Positions 1 through 6,477 of a stretch of 28,715 bases of DNA are shown in pieces. Position 1 is the stretch's first letter, and every line of letters begins with the position of its first letter. A program made the translations under genes and the position numbers. Source of the DNA: CAIJXO01 sp041308645 (lineage in GTDB: Bacteria > Patescibacteriota > Minisyncoccia > Phycocordibacterales > GWA1-40-21). Under the pieces are notes generated by a model. It saw only the letters and a program-made list of their open reading frames with translations, was not told the DNA's origin and did not search any database. The DNA lies in assembly GCA_041308645.1 (NCBI GenBank), contig JBFZBC010000028.1:1-28715 (forward strand). Reading direction: 5' to 3'.

Positions 1-1
1 T

Positions 2-121
2 ACCGCTACTTTCAAAGTTAAGCTTGTTGCTCCAGTTGCTCTTGAGGAAAAGCAGAGATTTGCTATCCGTGAAGGAGGCAAGACTGTTGGTGCCGGATCT
101 GTTACTAAAATTATTGCTTAA
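2..121 (+). CDS. tuf: Elongation factor Tu, C-terminal end (partial)
   Basis: Only the last 39 codons and the TAA stop are in the window; the gene begins before position 1. The peptide contains VKLVAPVALEEKQRFAIREG and ends GGKTVGAGSVTKIIA, the typical end of beta-barrel domain 3 of EF-Tu, which carries aminoacyl-tRNA to the ribosome as a GTP complex. The family ends at this point, so the C-terminus looks intact. Lying just ahead of rpsJ, it marks the junction of the str and S10 operons, the classical bacterial order. The GTPase domain cannot be examined. Confidence 0.95.
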   Translation, partial: TATFKVKLVAPVALEEKQRFAIREGGKTVGAGSVTKIIA

Positions 122-208
122 CCCGAAAAAATTTTGGCTGATAGAAAATTAGTAAATTTTCCGGCATTATTCTAAAAAGAATAATGCGTCAGCCAAAACT
201 TTAACGGG
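122..208. other. Three-way-junction palindromic element between tuf and rpsJ (element A)
   Basis: Outer arms 122-141 and 189-208 are complementary at 17 of 20 positions; the cores are CCCG/CGGG and a perfect 10-bp TTTTGGCTGA/TCAGCCAAAA. Inside are two hairpins: 144-150 with 155-161 (7 bp, loop AGTA) and 164-173 with 178-187 (10 bp GCATTATTCT, loop AAAA). The fold is seen directly in the sequence. The function is unknown. It starts immediately after the tuf stop codon, so it may end or protect the tuf transcript, but it lacks the T-run of a standard terminator. Confidence 0.75.
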
Positions 209-217
209 TAAATCAAC

Positions 218-247
218 TCTTGAAATAGGTACGTCCCTAGTTCAAGA
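218..247 (+). promoter_or_regulatory. Hairpin in the leader just upstream of rpsJ
   Basis: TCTTGAA (218-224) pairs perfectly with TTCAAGA (241-247). Inside, TAGG (226-229) pairs with CCTA (236-239) around the loop TACGTC. It ends 13 nt before the rpsJ start codon. Position suggests a role in rpsJ expression, such as ribosomal-protein feedback or processing, but the sequence proves only the pairing. Confidence 0.45.
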
Positions 248-260
248 CTAAAATACAAAA

Positions 261-629
261 ATGGAAGAAAAAACAATTAAAAAGACCGTAAAGAAAACTG
301 CTAAAGTCGCTCAAAAAGAAGTAGTGTCAAAACTACGAATCAGAGTGAGGGCGTATGATAGTAAGATTCTTGATGCATCAGTGAAACAAATCATTGATAC
401 TGCATTGCGGTTTGACGTTAAAGTTCTAGGCCCAATTCCTTTACCTACGGAGATAAAGAAATATACGGTCAACCGAGCTTCTTTCGTCTATAAAAACGCG
501 CGAGAACAGTTTGAGATGAGAGTGCACAAGAGGTTGATTGATATTATCAGTCCTTCCGCCAAGGTGGTAGAAGCGTTGACAAATCTTTCTTTACCTTCTG
601 GAGTAAATATCGATGTGAAGATGATATAA
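261..629 (+). CDS. rpsJ: 30S ribosomal protein S10
   Basis: S10 of the small-subunit head, also the NusB partner in antitermination in other bacteria. The protein has 122 residues against about 100-105 in most bacteria. The S10 core runs from residue 25 (LRIRVRAYDSKILD) through LGPIPLPTEIKKYTVNRASF to the end. Residues 1-24 form an extra lysine-rich tail, starting MEEKTIKKTVKKTAK. The ATG at 261 is the only plausible start; no Shine-Dalgarno precedes it. Unlike the usual S10 operon, the gene is followed by its own terminator and is separated from rplC by two unrelated genes. Confidence 0.97.
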   Translation: MEEKTIKKTVKKTAKVAQKEVVSKLRIRVRAYDSKILDASVKQIIDTALRFDVKVLGPIPLPTEIKKYTVNRASFVYKNAREQFEMRVHKRLIDIISPSAKVVEALTNLSLPSGVNIDVKMI

Positions 630-648
630 ATCATTAAATATTGAAACA

Positions 649-688
649 AAAAACCACCCTGAGTTGTTAAAGCGAAGGGTGGTTTTTT
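649..688 (+). terminator. Rho-independent terminator of rpsJ
   Basis: AAAAACCACCCT (649-660) pairs with AGGGTGGTTTTT (676-687), a 12-bp stem with a 15-nt loop, ending in a T6 run. It lies 20 nt after the rpsJ stop codon. The A-run on the left arm may also let it work on the other strand. Confidence 0.88.
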
Positions 689-702
689 GGTGCTTGTTAA
701 AG

Positions 703-708
703 TATAAT
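703..708 (+). promoter_or_regulatory. Possible -10 box for the small membrane-protein gene
   Basis: A perfect TATAAT lies 27 nt before the ATG at 736 and just after the rpsJ terminator, where a new promoter would be needed. No good -35 is visible at 16-18 nt, and there is no TGn extension, so the call rests on the hexamer and its position. Confidence 0.4.
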
Positions 709-735
709 ATAAATATTAGTAACATATTTAAAATT

Positions 736-1080
736 ATGTGGAAAAATTTACCAAGTTGGATAAAAGGAGGAATGATTGGGATTTTGATTTTCTTAATTAT
801 ATTAATAATTTTTACTTTTTTATTTTATAGAGCAGAATCAAAATTACTCCCCGAGTCAAGAGGGCATTCGGATTATACTTATACTAGTCTAATTCTCGCG
901 CCGGCACTTCTGCCAGGTTATGTTTTTACAGTAATAATCGGTTTAGATTCATTAATTAATAAGGATGGTTTTATTTCATATATTATGACTTCAATATTTA
1001 CTTGTTTGATATATTTATTAATTGGGGTATTTGTAGGTTGGGTAGTTGGAAAAATTAAGTCTAAAAAGCAGGTAATTTAG
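736..1080 (+). CDS. Small membrane protein of unknown function
   Basis: Not recognised. From the ATG at 736 the product has 114 residues. It has a hydrophobic stretch at about 11-31 (GGMIGILIFLIILIIFTFLF), a second less certain one at about 50-68 (LILAPALLPGYVFTVIIG) and a third at about 82-107, ending in a basic tail (KIKSKKQVI). The same frame is open upstream to a TTG at 664, but that codon lies inside the rpsJ terminator loop, so the ATG is preferred. It has its own terminator and sits in a place normally occupied by uninterrupted ribosomal-protein genes, so it looks like an insertion. No signal peptide or enzymatic motif is visible. Confidence 0.6.
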   Translation: MWKNLPSWIKGGMIGILIFLIILIIFTFLFYRAESKLLPESRGHSDYTYTSLILAPALLPGYVFTVIIGLDSLINKDGFISYIMTSIFTCLIYLLIGVFVGWVVGKIKSKKQVI

Positions 1081-1094
1081 TAATTATTTAATAT

Positions 1095-1125
1095 AAAAAA
1101 GAGCCTTTAATCTAGGCTCTTTTTT
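1095..1125 (+). terminator. Rho-independent terminator, copy 1 of an exact duplicate
   Basis: GAGCCT (1101-1106) pairs with AGGCTC (1114-1119), extended by A6/T6 on the flanks; the loop is TTAATCT. The 38 nt from 1097 to 1134, including the trailing GATGGGTGG, recur exactly at 1658-1695. Confidence 0.9.
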
Positions 1126-1134
1126 GATGGGTGG
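1097..1134 (+). repeat. 38-nt direct repeat, copy 1
   Basis: Identical to 1658-1695 as far as can be read by eye. It spans a terminator hairpin plus the following GATGGGTGG. The two copies bracket 1135-1657, which holds the hypothetical gene at 1320-1652. This suggests the segment was gained by duplication or by recombination at the terminator. Confidence 0.88.
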
Positions 1135-1319
1135 TTATTAAAAAAGCAGGGGATAGGCATATTCTGAGATACGCCATGGCGTATGTCGCTCTGATTATCA
1201 AGTAACCCATGGTTCACTTCACTTTAGTAATTAAGCATTATTTATTTGCAAATTTTTACAGGGGGGGGTAAAATAGATGTTAAGTCGGAAATTTAATAAT
1301 TAATTATTAATAAAAAAAT
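1135..1319. other. Intergenic stretch with palindromes and a promoter
   Basis: No gene is visible. ATACGCCATGGCGTAT (1169-1184) is a perfect 16-bp palindrome and TTAATAATTAATTATTAA (1293-1310) a perfect 18-bp one just before the next start codon. A G8 run lies at 1261-1268 inside a likely promoter spacer. The palindromes could be operator sites; nothing identifies a binding protein. Confidence 0.5.
1246..1274 (+). promoter_or_regulatory. Promoter with a G8 tract in its spacer
   Basis: TTGCAA (1246-1251) and TAAAAT (1269-1274) are separated by exactly 17 nt, of which the last eight are G. The start site would be near 1281, giving a leader of about 39 nt for the gene at 1320. A G-run at this place could alter spacer length by slippage. 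Confidence 0.5.
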
Positions 1320-1652
1320 ATGCCAAAATCACAAGAAGAATTTAATCAGAGTGCTTATCAAGAACAATTGGATTTTCTTAATAAATTTCCAGAAGCTGTA
1401 CAGATTTTCTTTGCTAAAAACGATGGAGAACTTGATATTGAATTAGATAAGCCAACTATTCAAGATGAAAGGTCAAGATTAACTGAATATGCATTAGTTT
1501 CAAACGAACAGGATGTTGAGAAAGCTCGTCAGGAAATAATAGAGTCATCTGATGGGTGGAAGAAGAGATATCTGTGTGCCACTACTGAAATTGCTCATAG
1601 TTTACATAAAGATATGGCGAAAACTCATTATAGTAATTCTAAAGGTTTATAA
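1320..1652 (+). CDS. Hypothetical protein, 110 residues
   Basis: Not recognised. A soluble, charged protein (MPKSQEEFNQSAYQEQLDFL at the start) with no membrane segment, signal peptide or clear motif; it is predicted mostly helical and acidic in its first two thirds. One cysteine is present (RYLCATTEIAHSLHK). The ATG at 1320 follows an A-rich stretch without a Shine-Dalgarno. The gene has its own likely promoter and terminator and is bracketed by a 38-nt direct repeat, so it behaves as a self-contained module placed inside the S10 operon. Coding is supported by an intact frame bounded by regulatory signals, not by homology. Confidence 0.6.
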   Translation: MPKSQEEFNQSAYQEQLDFLNKFPEAVQIFFAKNDGELDIELDKPTIQDERSRLTEYALVSNEQDVEKARQEIIESSDGWKKRYLCATTEIAHSLHKDMAKTHYSNSKGL

Positions 1653-1657
1653 TTTTT

Positions 1658-1695
1658 AAAAGAGCCTTTAATCTAGGCTCTTTTTTGATGGGTGG
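1658..1695 (+). repeat. 38-nt direct repeat, copy 2
   Basis: Exact second copy of 1097-1134, 561 nt downstream, containing the same terminator hairpin. Here it ends the gene at 1320-1652. Confidence 0.88.
1660..1686 (+). terminator. Rho-independent terminator, copy 2
   Basis: GAGCCT (1662-1667) pairs with AGGCTC (1675-1680) with loop TTAATCT, followed by T6 (1681-1686). It closes the hypothetical gene and separates it from the rplC transcript. Confidence 0.9.
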
Positions 1696-1810
1696 GGGAA
1701 TCAAGTGAGCGTAGGCGTACTTTACTTTGTTTATTATATTGATTATTTTAACTTTCACCATGGTGAGGAAATGGGTAATTTTTCCATTAAATCAAACTTT
1801 TTTTACTCCC

Positions 1811-1839
1811 TTTACATTTTTATGTTAATTTGCTAGACT
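1811..1839 (+). promoter_or_regulatory. Promoter of the rplC-rplE ribosomal operon
   Basis: TTTACA (1811-1816), a 17-nt spacer, then TAGACT (1834-1839) preceded by TGC (1831-1833), an extended -10. Predicted start near 1846, giving a leader of about 109 nt. Because rpsJ and both inserted genes end in strong terminators, the 13-gene ribosomal operon needs its own promoter here. Confidence 0.7.
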
Positions 1840-1890
1840 CTTGGAACGTGTTAAAAAGGGCATGTGGCTCTAAATTAAACAGGTAAGGGG

Positions 1891-1920
1891 GATAGGAGTA
1901 AGAATTGATTTACTCATATC
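1891..1920 (+). promoter_or_regulatory. Hairpin in the rplC leader
   Basis: GATAGGAGTAA (1891-1901) pairs with TTACTCATATC (1910-1920) with one G-G mismatch and the loop GAATTGAT. A T8 run follows about 9 nt later (1930-1937), so it is not a canonical terminator but could be part of an attenuation or ribosomal-protein feedback site. L4 is the feedback regulator of the S10 operon in Escherichia coli; no sequence match to that leader is claimed. Confidence 0.4.
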
Positions 1921-1954
1921 GCCATTGAATTTTTTTTAGCGTAAAATTAAACAA

Positions 1955-2578
1955 ATGAAATTTATTCTCGGGGTAAAAAAGAATATGACTCAAGTTTTTG
2001 ATGATAATGGCAATGTTTGTCCCGTTACTGTTTTAGAAGTTGGTCCAGTGGTTATCACTCAAATCAAAACTAAGAAGACTGATGGTTATGATGCTGTGCA
2101 GGTTGGTTTTGGAATAAAAAAGGAAAAGAATATAAACAAAGCTATTAAGGGTCACGTTAAAGGACTTGGTAATTTTCAATATATAAAAGAATTCCGTATC
2201 GAAGATGAGAAGGATCTAGTTAAATTCAAGGTTGGAGACAAGATTGACCTCACTTCTTTTAAGGAAGGTGAGAAAGTTACCGTTTCTTCTATTTCAAAAG
2301 GTAAGGGTTTCCAAGGTGTTATCAAGAGACACGGTTTCAAAGGTCAGCCTCGTACTCACGGTCAAAAACACTCTGAAAGAGCCCCAGGTTCTATTTCTGG
2401 AGGTACTAGAGAGGGAGGGCGTGTACCAAAAAAGATGCGTATGGCTGGCCGTACAGGTTCAGATTTCGTCACTCTTCAAGGTTTAAAGATTATTCAAATT
2501 GATATCACTAATAATGAGCTTTTGATTTTAGGGGCTATGGCTGGTAGAAGGGGGACTTTGGTTGAAATTGTCGGTTAA
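1955..2578 (+). CDS. rplC: 50S ribosomal protein L3
   Basis: L3 is an early assembly protein of the large subunit whose loop reaches toward the peptidyl transferase centre. The 207 residues match the family length. The beta-barrel core is split by the diagnostic extended loop at about 115-160, with GFQGVIKRHGFKGQPRTHGQ and then APGSISGG. It ends in a typical LLILGAMAGRRGTLVEIVG. First gene of the rplC-rplE operon; 21 nt separate it from rplD. No Shine-Dalgarno precedes the ATG, which follows AT-rich sequence. Confidence 0.98.
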   Translation: MKFILGVKKNMTQVFDDNGNVCPVTVLEVGPVVITQIKTKKTDGYDAVQVGFGIKKEKNINKAIKGHVKGLGNFQYIKEFRIEDEKDLVKFKVGDKIDLTSFKEGEKVTVSSISKGKGFQGVIKRHGFKGQPRTHGQKHSERAPGSISGGTREGGRVPKKMRMAGRTGSDFVTLQGLKIIQIDITNNELLILGAMAGRRGTLVEIVG

Positions 2579-2599
2579 AACATAAAACTTTCTAAAAAA

Positions 2600-3406
2600 A
2601 TGAAAAAAGAAACAACCAAAAAAATACTAAAAGCGTCAAAAGCAGATAAAACTGTGAAAGTTATTAAAACTGGTGAAGTAAAAACAAAAGTAAGAAAAAA
2701 CAAGAAAGACGCTCGAGATAGTGAAGTAAAAACTCTAGGTGCACTCGAAGCTCAAGTTTATAGTCAAGATGGTAAAAATATTGAGACAGTAAAATTACCA
2801 GAAAGTATTTTTGCTTTACCATGGAAGGCTGATTTGGTTCATCAGGTAACCGTTTCATTAATGTCTAATAAGAGGACAAACCTTGCCCATACCAAAACTC
2901 GTGGGGAAGTATCTGGAGGAGGTAAAAAGCCATGGCAGCAAAAGGGTCTAGGCCGAGCTCGTCACGGTTCTACTCGTTCACCTATCTGGGTAAAAGGAGG
3001 CGTTGCTCATGGCCCAAGAAAAGATAAAAATTATGACAGAAAGGTAAATAGAAAGATGAAGGCTAAGGCTCTTTTCACCATCCTTTCTAGGAAGTTTCGG
3101 GACGGAGAAGTATTTTTTCTAGATTCATTGAAAGCAACTACTCCAAAAACCAGTGAAGCTTTGGGAACTTTAAAGAATCTAAGTAAAATTAAAGGTTGTG
3201 AGCAAATTTTAAGTAAGAAAAATAATTCTGTCTATCTTACTATAACAAAAAAAGATATGAATTTGGACAGAAGTTTTAGAAATTTTGGAAATTTAAAACT
3301 TGATGAATTTAGAAACATAAACCCTCTTGATGTTTTAAATTATAAATATTTGATTATTGAAAATCCAGCAGAAGCCTTTAAGTTTCTTGAGTCAAAAATG
3401 AATTAA
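2600..3406 (+). CDS. rplD: 50S ribosomal protein L4 with a long N-terminal extension
   Basis: L4 binds 23S rRNA domain I and lines the exit tunnel; in some bacteria it also represses the S10 operon. The tunnel-loop signature lies at about 93-140: RTNLAHTKTRGEVSGGGKKP, then GTGRARHG-like GLGRARHGSTRSPIWVKGG and AHGPRKDKNYDRKVNRKMK. The protein has 268 residues against about 200-215 in most bacteria. The surplus is a lysine-rich, low-complexity N-terminal tail of roughly 45 residues (MKKETTKKILKASKADKTVK). No internal ATG near residue 48 gives a more usual start, so the tail looks genuine. It is 10 nt ahead of rplW. Confidence 0.97.
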   Translation: MKKETTKKILKASKADKTVKVIKTGEVKTKVRKNKKDARDSEVKTLGALEAQVYSQDGKNIETVKLPESIFALPWKADLVHQVTVSLMSNKRTNLAHTKTRGEVSGGGKKPWQQKGLGRARHGSTRSPIWVKGGVAHGPRKDKNYDRKVNRKMKAKALFTILSRKFRDGEVFFLDSLKATTPKTSEALGTLKNLSKIKGCEQILSKKNNSVYLTITKKDMNLDRSFRNFGNLKLDEFRNINPLDVLNYKYLIIENPAEAFKFLESKMN

Positions 3407-3416
3407 TATTAATCAT

Positions 3417-3692
3417 ATGAATGAACTTATAATAAAAAAACCAAGAATTACTGAAAAATCAGGCATCCAAGCTGAGAGTATGAACGTGTACACTTTTGAA
3501 GTAACTACCAAGGCAAATAAAAAGAACATTGCTAAAGCCGTTAAGGAACTTTACAAGGTTACTCCAGTAAAAGTAAATATCATAAATTTACCAGCTAAGA
3601 TTGTTTTTGCTCGAGGTAAAACTGGTAGAAAATCAGGAGTTAAAAAAGCCATTGTTTATTTAAAGAAAGGGGAAAAAATAGAATTTGTATAA
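3417..3692 (+). CDS. rplW: 50S ribosomal protein L23
   Basis: L23 sits at the tunnel exit, where trigger factor and the signal recognition particle dock. The 91 residues match the family. Signatures are IIKKPRITEKS at the start, YTFEVTTKANKKNIAKAVKE in the first helix and the VTPVKVNIINLPAK strand. The start is the first of two ATGs (ATGAATGAA); the second gives an out-of-frame peptide. The stop codon is 4 nt before the rplB ATG, so the two genes are probably translationally coupled. Confidence 0.97.
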   Translation: MNELIIKKPRITEKSGIQAESMNVYTFEVTTKANKKNIAKAVKELYKVTPVKVNIINLPAKIVFARGKTGRKSGVKKAIVYLKKGEKIEFV

Positions 3693-3696
3693 AATT

Positions 3697-4548
3697 ATGA
3701 AGCATTATAAACCAACAAGCCCAGGCCGAAGACAAATGACCGGAATTGAATACCGAAAGGTTATTACCGCGTCTGAGCCTTTAAAAGCTTTGACTTTTGG
3801 TCGCAAGCGCCATGTGGGTAGAAATAATTACGGTCGCTTAACTACTCGTCATAAAGGTGGTGGACATAAGAGACTTTTCCGAGAGGTTGATTTTTCTTAT
3901 AATAAAATAGATATTTCTGCAAAACTTATCTCAATAGAATATGATCCTAACAGAACAGCTTTTATTGGTTTAGCTCAGTATGCTGATGGCGAAAAAAGAT
4001 ATGTAATTATTCCTAACACTATGAAAGTTGGAGATAGTTTTATTGTTTCTGATAAAGCGGAAATTAAAATAGGTAACAGATTGCCTTTAAAAAATATTGA
4101 TGTTGGTACTTTTGTTTATAATGTTGAGTTAAAACCAAAAGGCGGAGGAAAGCTTGGCCGAGCTGGTGGAAACTTTGTACAGGTAGTCGCGAATGATTCC
4201 GGTTACACACACTTAAAACTTCCTTCAACTGAAGTCAGAAAAGTTATGGATGGTTGTTTTGCTTGTATTGGGGAAGTATCTAATAATGAAAATAAGCTTG
4301 TAAATATTGGTAAGGCTGGACGAAGTCGCTGGTTAGGTATCAGACCAACTGTTCGTGGTACCGCCCAGAATCCTTGTGACCACCCATACGGAGGAGGAGA
4401 ACAAAAACAAGGTAGAGGTTTACGTTTTGCTAAGACTCGTTGGGGTAAGCATGTCGGTAAAGGTCAGAAATCAAGAAAGCCAAAGAAATATTCTAACAAT
4501 TTGATTGTTACCAGACGCCGAGTTGGGAAGAATAGAGGGAATAAATAA
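3697..4548 (+). CDS. rplB: 50S ribosomal protein L2
   Basis: L2 is essential for peptidyl-transferase activity and subunit association. From the ATG at 3697 the product has 283 residues and begins MKHYKPTSPGRRQMTG, the usual start; a TTG 12 nt upstream overlaps rplW and is unlikely. The C-terminal domain carries RPTVRGTAQNPCDHPYGGGE. The functionally important Asp-His-Pro is kept, but the next residue is Tyr where most bacteria have His (DHPHGGGE). It ends in a basic tail (RRRVGKNRGNK). A 55-nt gap with a possible promoter separates it from rpsS. Confidence 0.98.
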   Translation: MKHYKPTSPGRRQMTGIEYRKVITASEPLKALTFGRKRHVGRNNYGRLTTRHKGGGHKRLFREVDFSYNKIDISAKLISIEYDPNRTAFIGLAQYADGEKRYVIIPNTMKVGDSFIVSDKAEIKIGNRLPLKNIDVGTFVYNVELKPKGGGKLGRAGGNFVQVVANDSGYTHLKLPSTEVRKVMDGCFACIGEVSNNENKLVNIGKAGRSRWLGIRPTVRGTAQNPCDHPYGGGEQKQGRGLRFAKTRWGKHVGKGQKSRKPKKYSNNLIVTRRRVGKNRGNK

Positions 4549-4579
4549 TTGACTTTTCGTAAAATTCTGATAGTATAAC
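4549..4579 (+). promoter_or_regulatory. Possible internal promoter before rpsS
   Basis: TTGACT (4549-4554) and TATAAC (4574-4579) are good hexamers but the spacer is 19 nt, longer than optimal. The 55-nt gap is one of the two largest in an otherwise tight operon, which supports a regulatory use. Confidence 0.35.
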
Positions 4580-4603
4580 CCTTCATATTTAATCAAAAAA
4601 ATA

Positions 4604-4945
4604 ATGCCACGATCAATAAAAAAAGGTCCATATGTAGATGAAAAACTTCTAAAAAAGATAGAGGGTAAAAAGCCTATTGAAACTGGCGTGATTAAGACTT
4701 GGTCTAGACGTTCTCAGATTGCCCCAGAGATGGTTGGTTTTAATTTTGGAGTACATAATGGCCGAGAGCACATTGAAGTCCTTGTCTCAGAAGATATGGT
4801 TGGTCATAGACTTGGAGAGTTTTCACATACTAAGAAATTCCACCGTCATGGAGGTAAGATGCAGAAGGAACTTGATACTAAACAAAAGGAAGCTGAGATA
4901 AATGCCGCTCAATCAGCTAAAGCCGCGGTTGAAGCTAAGAAATAA
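4604..4945 (+). CDS. rpsS: 30S ribosomal protein S19
   Basis: S19 forms a complex with S13 in the head of the small subunit near the A-site tRNA. It starts MPRSIKKGPYVDEKLLKKIE and contains TWSRRSQIAPEMVGFNFGVH and GHRLGEFSHTKKFHRHG, all diagnostic. The protein has 113 residues against about 92; the extra residues are a charged, Ala/Lys-rich C-terminal tail after the conserved core (from about residue 85, ending AAQSAKAAVEAKK). It is separated from rplV by 3 nt. Confidence 0.97.
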   Translation: MPRSIKKGPYVDEKLLKKIEGKKPIETGVIKTWSRRSQIAPEMVGFNFGVHNGREHIEVLVSEDMVGHRLGEFSHTKKFHRHGGKMQKELDTKQKEAEINAAQSAKAAVEAKK

Positions 4946-4948
4946 TCT

Positions 4949-5341
4949 ATGAACATTACTGCCCAATTAAATGAATATAGACAGTCACCAAGAAAAGTTC
5001 GCTTAGTTTCTAATTTAATTCGTGGTAAAAAAGCCGAGGAGGCCATTGATATTTTAACTGTTACTGTTAAGAGAGCTTCTGACCCGATTATTGCTTTACT
5101 TAAATCAGCTATCGCTAACGCTAAGAATAATTTTAGTGTTGCCCCTGAGGATTTATATGTGAAGGCTTTGACTGTTGACGGGGGAGCTATCCTTTATCGT
5201 CGGATGCCAAGAGCCCGTGGAATGGCTTATACTATCAGAAAGAGAACAAGTCATTTAAAGTTGGTTTTGAGTGTTAAAGAAGAAAAAGAAGTTAAAACTT
5301 TGAAAGCACCAAAAATAACAAAGAAGAAAATTAATAAATAA
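4949..5341 (+). CDS. rplV: 50S ribosomal protein L22
   Basis: L22 lines the exit tunnel with L4 and contacts all 23S rRNA domains. It opens with QLNEYRQSPRKVRLVSNLIR and has the hairpin segment DGGAILYRRMPRARGMAY that projects into the tunnel. It has 130 residues, slightly longer than the usual 110-115 because of a lysine-rich C-terminal tail (KAPKITKKKINK). Tightly packed: 3 nt after rpsS and 4 nt before rpsC. Confidence 0.97.
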   Translation: MNITAQLNEYRQSPRKVRLVSNLIRGKKAEEAIDILTVTVKRASDPIIALLKSAIANAKNNFSVAPEDLYVKALTVDGGAILYRRMPRARGMAYTIRKRTSHLKLVLSVKEEKEVKTLKAPKITKKKINK

Positions 5342-5345
5342 TATT

Positions 5346-6032
5346 ATGTCACATTCAGTTCACCCATATTCACATAGATTAGGTATTATCAGAGATTGGA
5401 AATCTCGCTGGTTTTCTTCAGATAAAGATTTTAGAAATGCATTAAAAGCAGATGTCTTACTTAGAGAATTTTTAGAAAAAAAAATGAGAGGACTTTATGT
5501 TGCTTCTATTGAGATGGAGAGAAATCAGAAGTCTTTTAGAATAATAATTAAAACTTCTAGACCGGGTATTATCATTGGCCGAAGTGGTGAAGGCTCAGTT
5601 AAATTAAGAAATGATATTGTGAAGTTTATGACAAAAAATAAACTTGTTTTCCCTTCTGATTTTAAATTGGATATTGAAGAAGTAAAATCACCAGAATCTA
5701 ACGCTGCTATTGTGGCATATATGATTGCTGAAGGTCTCGAAAAAAGAATGCCGTTTAGACGTGTTATGAAGCAAATGATGGAGAAGGTTATTACTAACAG
5801 AGATGTGCTTGGAGTTAGAGTTTATCTAGGTGGTAGACTTGGAGGAGCAGAAATGGCTAGATCTGAAGAGTTGAAAAAAGGTAGAATCCCTCTTCAAACT
5901 TTACGAGCGGATATTGATTATGCTCAAGAGAAAGCACATATGACTTACGGAGATATTGGTATAAAAGTTTGGATATATAGAGGTGATATTTTTGCTAAAA
6001 AAGAAAACGTCATAAAGACACAGGTTAAATAA
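5346..6032 (+). CDS. rpsC: 30S ribosomal protein S3
   Basis: S3 sits at the mRNA entry channel and contributes to helicase activity of the ribosome. The 228 residues fit the family. Signatures are HPYSHRLGIIRDWKSRWF at the N-terminus, a KH domain with GIIIGRSGEG at about 74-83, and the C-terminal domain GVRVYLGGRLGGAEMARSE followed by ADIDYAQEKAHMTYGDIGIK. It lacks the long C-terminal tails seen in some CPR relatives. It lies 4 nt after rplV and 10 nt before rplP. Confidence 0.98.
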   Translation: MSHSVHPYSHRLGIIRDWKSRWFSSDKDFRNALKADVLLREFLEKKMRGLYVASIEMERNQKSFRIIIKTSRPGIIIGRSGEGSVKLRNDIVKFMTKNKLVFPSDFKLDIEEVKSPESNAAIVAYMIAEGLEKRMPFRRVMKQMMEKVITNRDVLGVRVYLGGRLGGAEMARSEELKKGRIPLQTLRADIDYAQEKAHMTYGDIGIKVWIYRGDIFAKKENVIKTQVK

Positions 6033-6042
6033 TTTAAATAAA

Positions 6043-6468
6043 ATGCTGTTCCCAAAAAAAGTAAAATTTAGAAAATGGCAAACTGGCCGAGAAAACCCTA
6101 AAAAAGTAGGGAATGAAACAAGAGGAACTCGTGTTTCTTTTGGCTCTTTTGGCTTAAAGGCAATTTCTGCTGGTCGTTTACGATCACCTGAGATAGAAGC
6201 GGCAAGAAAGACTATTTCTCACTCTTTAGGTAAAACTGGTAGACTTTGGACAAGGATTTTCCCAGATCGTCCATATACTCAGAAGCCAGCTGAAGTGAAA
6301 ATGGGTAAAGGTAAAGGTGACCCTCAGGGTTATGAGGCTGTTATAAGACCTGGCCGAGTTTTGTTTGAAGTTGATGGTATTACTGAAGCCGCGGCTAGAG
6401 AAGTATTAAGGAAAGGAGGGACAAAGATTCGTGTAGATACTAAAATAGTTAGCCGAGAAATAGTTTAA
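6043..6468 (+). CDS. rplP: 50S ribosomal protein L16
   Basis: L16 organises the A-site region of the large subunit. It starts MLFPKKVKFRKWQTGR and has SFGSFGLKAISAGRLRSPEI, WTRIFPDRPYTQKPAEVKMG and KGKGDPQGYEAVIRPGRVLF, all characteristic. Length 141, as usual. The Gly-rich MGKGKG loop near residue 90 is intact. It is followed after 9 nt by rpmC, the invariant S3-L16-L29 order. Confidence 0.98.
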   Translation: MLFPKKVKFRKWQTGRENPKKVGNETRGTRVSFGSFGLKAISAGRLRSPEIEAARKTISHSLGKTGRLWTRIFPDRPYTQKPAEVKMGKGKGDPQGYEAVIRPGRVLFEVDGITEAAAREVLRKGGTKIRVDTKIVSREIV

Positions 6469-6477
6469 TTAAAATAA

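Larger units (their letters stand above)
1696..1954. other. rplC upstream region: palindrome, promoter, leader
   Basis: No gene is visible in this 259-nt gap. TCACCATGGTGA (1755-1766) is a perfect 12-bp palindrome sharing the CCATGG core with the one at 1169-1184. A promoter lies at 1811-1839 and a leader of about 109 nt with one hairpin precedes rplC. Confidence 0.5.

Noticed and set aside
249..254. TAAAAT exactly 6 nt before the rpsJ ATG as a leaderless promoter
   Set aside because: No TGn extension and no -35; A-rich spacers give such hexamers often, and rplC shows a similar one by chance at 7 nt.
664..735. Upstream extension of the small membrane-protein gene to a TTG at 664
   Set aside because: The TTG lies in the loop of the rpsJ terminator and upstream of the likely promoter; the ATG at 736 begins a sensible membrane protein.
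2232..2486. 84-residue frame inside rplC
   Set aside because: Shadow of the conserved L3 gene in another frame; no independent signals.
3685..3696. TTG start for rplB, adding four residues
   Set aside because: It overlaps rplW, and the ATG at 3697 gives the standard L2 N-terminus.
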